A model generated the notes under the pieces. The model was not told where the DNA came from. It searched no databases and saw only the letters and a list, made by a program, of their open reading frames with translations. From Guillardia theta CCMP2712 (lineage: Eukaryota; Cryptophyceae; Pyrenomonadales; Geminigeraceae): 21,473 nucleotides of DNA. The position numbers and the translations under genes are program-made. Of this stretch, positions 17,582 to 21,473 are shown piece by piece. Each line of letters starts with the position of its first letter. The stretch's first letter is position 1. The stretch lies in assembly GCF_000315625.1 (NCBI RefSeq), contig NW_005434521.1, forward strand, positions 54,525 to 75,997, in the 5' to 3' direction.

Positions 17582-19417
17582 TCAGTTGTTGTGCTTTATT
17601 CTCTTGCCCTCTCGCACATTCACCCACGAGTAGAGCACAAGGCTCAACATGGCTGCGCTCCCTCCCATCATCTGCCGCGCCGAGATCCTCTCATGCAGCA
17701 ACACCGCGCTCAACACGGTCAGCCCTGCTGTCTTGGCCTGTCATGGTACGTGAGCCCTGCTCCCTCGCCTCTCCTCCCCTCCCTTCACGTCTCTTCTCAT
17801 CTCTCTCCTCCCTGTGCCTGTCTCACCCAACTTCTCTTCTCCCTCTCGTCCCCTCCCTCTCTTATCTGTCCTCCCCTCGCCCCTCCAGCATCTCTTCCTC
17901 CCTCCTCAACTCATTATCGACCATCACCTGCCCCATGAGCGCGTGGCTCAATGCCGATGTTGTTCCCACAGCGATTCCTTGCGACCACGTGACCTGCCCC
18001 GCCAGTGATTTCCTTCCTTTCTCCTCTCGCACCCTACCAGAAAGGCGGCCATGCCCGTCGACAGGAATAAAATCATCCCGCCACTCCCTAAACCTCCTTC
18101 CTCCACCTGCGACACGCTCGTGCTCCAGAGCTCACGTCCTCCTCCTCTCACCGGCTTCACGAACACGGAGAGCGAACGATACTCGCCGAGCACAGCGACC
18201 AGGATCAGCTGCAGAGCCGCGCTCCTGCTCGGAAGTTGAGGGGAGGAGGGAAGGAGAAGGAGAGGAGGAAGAGAGCAAGATGAGGGTGAGGAATAGGTAG
18301 GTGTGAGGACAGCAGGAGATCGAGGAGGAGGGAGGAGGAGGAGCGAACCATGGCATGACTTCCAGCAGGAGCTGAGCAGGGGTCCATCCCTGCCTTACCA
18401 AGGAGGCAGTTTTCATCTATCCCCACTCATCATCTCGCGTTGGCCCGTTGGTCAACCATCACCTTCAACGTCGACGACAGCATCACAGCAGCCATCGCCC
18501 ACAGCACCTTCACGTCCTCGTCAGCCTCCTCTCCTCTTCTCACAGGTCGTTACCCCCCAGGAGATCGTCAGCCCGTCCTCGATCTCCGCGAACCCGACTC
18601 CAGTAACTATCCCGGAGAGGAAAACGAACCGAAGGATCGACATGCTCCTAACGCCCAGCACGACTTCAGCTGCCGCTACCACCTGCCGCTTGTCACTTGA
18701 TGGCGCTCAAGTCAAGCCAACTGCACAGGAGTCTGCAGGAGCTTGAAGAGCTGATAGGTCGCGGTGCTGTTGTGGTAAAGACTCTTGTTGGACGCGATTG
18801 GCGCGAGCGCGACAACAAGGACAACTATGAGCATGTCTGCGAGGTTTCCCTGCTAGCTGGTCAGGGGCGATGGAAGGATAACTGCAGCACCTTGGTGAAA
18901 CGCTTTCTTTCCAGCATCCCGGCTCGCATGCACAACCTTAAGAAGAGTAAGTGTTAACCAGGACAAGCATCAGGTAAGGACCAGAACAAGAAGGAAGAAA
19001 AAATATTATGGTAGCAGCAAAGAGTTGTCTGCAGCTGCTTCATCCCTTTGTACTGGTTGAACAACGCCTTGTTGAGCGAGATGATCGCAAGTCCCGCGCT
19101 GAAGTTGAAGGCCAGGCTCATCAACTGCCATTCACGTTCACCAGCGCTTAACCCCCTACTCCCTCTCCCATTCCAACCTCAAGGATGCGCAGCGAGTGGT
19201 CAGAGACTGACCCTGGGATCGATCCCGGTGCGCAAAGAGCTCTCAAGTAGTCCCAAGACTCGAACTGCGCGGGATCCTCCTCCCTGTCATAATGAGAAGA
19301 ATGAGACGAGAAGAATTAGCGCCATGATTGATCCTGGAGTCGCTACTCGCATCCAACTGCTACTGTCTCTCGTCTACACCACTCTTCCTCACCCTCAATC
19401 TCTCTATTTCGCCTCAT
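17582..19417 (-). CDS. SLC35E3-like drug/metabolite-type transporter (TPT domain)
   Basis: Twelve exons give 343 residues: 19417-19380, 19283-19178, 19124-18988, 18936-18891, 18852-18727, 18682-18554, 18507-18463, 18389-18349, 18224-18152, 18106-18038, 17993-17928, 17737-17582. Members of this transporter superfamily exchange nucleotide-sugars or phosphorylated metabolites, usually in Golgi or endoplasmic reticulum membranes. Helix 1 contains the family Asn-Lys pair (AIISLNKALF); SNKSLYHNSTATYQLFKLLQTP matches the SLC35E3 segment closely; FLSGIVTGVGFAEIEDG, SWGVLWAMAAVMLSS, VTWSQGIAVGTTSALSH and AKTAGLTVLSAVLLHERIS follow, ending with ALYSW-type VLYSWVNVREGK. About ten hydrophobic helices can be drawn. 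No signal or transit leader is seen: the N-terminus is acidic, so a plastid location is not supported. The first exon and the 51-bp intron at 18987-18937 are the least certain parts; the ligand is unknown. Confidence 0.82.
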
Positions 19418-19617
19418 GGTCAGTCAGGGTTGTCTTGTGAACCCCTTTTGCTCCATCCGTCGATAGCTCCAAGTTCGATATCGATTTCGTTCATGACAGA
19501 AACATACTACAGCTCTTCCTTCAAGTAGATACAAGTCGGAAACGACATCAAGCAATCATCTCAGCATATCATTATCTCAGGTTGAAATGAATCTTCTCTC
19601 CTCACTTGTCGCCCTAC
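19418..19617. other. Upstream flank of the SLC35E3-like gene
   Basis: Ordinary-looking, moderately AT-rich sequence directly upstream of the proposed start. An alternative ATG exists at 19494 (MNEIDIELGAIDGWSK), but no donor in that frame gives the phase needed by exon 2. Probably promoter and 5' untranslated region. Confidence 0.4.
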
Positions 19618-20140
19618 TTGTCTTATGAATGACTTTCCACTCCCTTGAATTTTTTCTTCTCTCCAGATTTTCCTCCGCTCCCTTTCTTGCTCTCAGCTTT
19701 CTTCTCATATCCTGTTGTATGGTCGCCAACTCCAAGTGTCTCTTTTTTGTCTCTGAGTTCTATGGTATCTCATTTGCCTTTCCCTTCTCCCAGAAATGTA
19801 TACTTCTCCCTACATATCCCCTTCCTTTTCTACGTTCTCCCTTGCTATTCCTCTCGCTTCTCTGACTCGTGTTCGACGATTCCTTCTGCTCCTCTCTTAA
19901 TTTCCCTCATAAAAACTTTTTGTGTTGTTTGGTTTTTGTTTCCTTCTGCTCCTCTCCTGTTTCTTTTCTTCGCCTTGAAAATTATTTCTTCGGTCTGCTG
20001 TCCTCTTCATCATCATGTTGTCATCATGTAATCATCATTTCATCATCTCTTCTTCTCTTTCTCCTCTCTTCTTGTTATTCTTCTTCTCTTCTTCTCTTCT
20101 TCTCTTCTCCTTCCTCACCTCTTCTTGCCGCTTGTTCGCC
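19618..20140 (+). other. Pyrimidine-rich low-complexity block
   Basis: About 500 bp dominated by TTCTTCTC, CTCCTTTC and similar C/T words on the + strand. Open frames here (for example around 19629-20031) are Phe/Ser/Leu-rich on one strand only and match nothing. It ends in near-pure CTT/CTTCT repeats at 20045-20115. No gene was assigned. Confidence 0.6.
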
Positions 20141-20159
20141 GCGATGGGCTTCGACCGCG

Positions 20160-20365
20160 TGTGCCCGCCATGGTATCCGATGATAACCAGGGGTAATAAG
20201 GCCAGGGGTAAGGGGTGATCTACTGGAAAAGGAGGGGTAGTGTGCCGTCAGGGTGGGACCGTGGAATTTGATGGTAAGGGTCATCGAATCATACTCATAT
20301 TGGTGGGTACTTATGGTAAAAGTAGGGGGTCATATTGACAATGAGGGGTAGGGTGTGTATTGGAC
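20160..20365. promoter_or_regulatory. Second cluster of GGGGTA runs
   Basis: Repeated AGGGGTAA, AGGGGTAAGGGGTGA, GGAGGGGTAGTG, AGTAGGGGGTCA and GAGGGGTAGGGTG words at spacings of 15-70 bp, in the same style as 12430-13315. No start codon of a recognised gene lies nearby: the SLC35E3-like gene begins 0.75 kb to the left, and the FAM135-like gene ends to the right. It may serve an unrecognised transcript or be a repeat family. Confidence 0.35.
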
Positions 20366-20394
20366 TACGACCAACTTGAGTTCAGTTGTGTTCC

Positions 20395-20530
20395 TGTAAC
20401 GCTTTTGTAACGCCTGGGAGGCTTCGAGGCTAGCGGCCCGTCGAACTCAAAACTGAGTCTCCCGGCCCGGCCCGGGCCCGGCCGTACCGACTACTCGAAG
20501 TGACTCAGTGAAGTGCTTCTACTAGGGTAC
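20395..20530. other. GC-rich palindrome-like segment
   Basis: Contains GGCCCGGCCCGGGCCCGGCC (20465-20484), a nearly self-complementary run, flanked by short GAGTC and GACTC words. Its composition resembles 1-90 and 12370-12400. No coding sense. The sequence to 20820 is purine-rich and holds no recognised gene. Confidence 0.35.
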
Positions 20531-20820
20531 GACCGTAGTCTGATGAGGCGAGAGAGAGCGCGGGGCCGCACGGTGAATTGTAGTAGTGAGAAGAGAAAGA
20601 AAGGAGAGATTTACTCGAAGAGATGGCGATTGATGGCGATGAAATGGCGAATGAAAGCGAAACCTGAGGAGGAGAGTCGACAAGACAGCGAAAGAGGAGG
20701 AGGGGAAGGGAAGGAAGCGTCGGAGCAGTCAGTATCACCAAAAGCTCAATCATACGCCCCTCTCCATCGCCCTCTCCCTGAAGAACTACCGGCTTCTCCT
20801 GCACCACCACCTTGCCCCCC

Positions 20821-21473
<653 letters not shown>

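Noticed and set aside
18697-18957. An 85-residue open frame on the + strand with fairly natural composition and a GTAAGT after it, first considered a nested gene
   Set aside because: The opposite strand carries exons 4 and 5 of the SLC35E3-like transporter across the same bases, including SNKSLYHNSTATYQLFKLLQTP. The + frame is its antisense shadow.
19629-20031. A membrane protein on the + strand (Phe/Leu/Ser-rich frames)
   Set aside because: The hydrophobicity comes from C/T-rich low-complexity DNA; overlapping frames are equally hydrophobic and none has family motifs.

Overview
This window is nuclear DNA of a eukaryote. Seven genes can be read. Six are clearly spliced, most introns are only 38-57 bp long with GT-AG ends, and there are no operons or Shine-Dalgarno sites. 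Two products (a triose-phosphate/phosphate translocator and a serine hydroxymethyltransferase) begin with a hydrophobic signal sequence followed at once by Phe and a basic/hydroxylated stretch. That is the two-part leader of plastids acquired from a red alga. Two other genes are microtubule/centriole-type genes, so the cell probably has flagella. A flagellated red-lineage alga such as a cryptophyte (Guillardia-like) fits best; the species is inference.

Layout, left to right: 1-590, GC-rich non-coding; 722-1164 (+), a small single-PDZ protein; 1193-4549 (-), a 16-exon cytosolic carboxypeptidase (CCP/AGBL, tubulin deglutamylase family), ending 28 bp from the PDZ stop codon; 4681-5050, a 17-bp minisatellite upstream of the CCP start; 5138-12001 (-), an 8-exon, roughly 2,114-residue CEP350-like centrosomal/microtubule protein; 12002-13328, a G-run-rich divergent intergenic region; 13329-14782 (+), plastid triose-phosphate translocator in 6 exons; 14981-17127 (-), plastid serine hydroxymethyltransferase in 6 exons, convergent with the translocator; 17351-17512, a large GGA/GAT/GGA triplet tract; 17582-19417 (-), a 12-exon SLC35E3-like transporter; 19418-20820, pyrimidine-rich, then G-run, then GC-rich non-coding DNA; 20821 to the right edge (-), the 3' part of a FAM135-like (DUF676 lipase-like) gene.

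The exon models were built by hand: each junction was chosen so that the protein continues through known family motifs, and the summed exon lengths stay in frame from start to stop in all five complete multi-exon genes. The CCP and CEP350-like genes lie head to tail and may both serve cilia/centrioles. The translocator, hydroxymethyltransferase and SLC35E3-like genes form a metabolic/transport half, with the first two aimed at the plastid. No RNA gene, CRISPR array, transposase or bacterial-type element was seen. Simple-sequence tracts are very common, and nearly all of the longer introns contain one.
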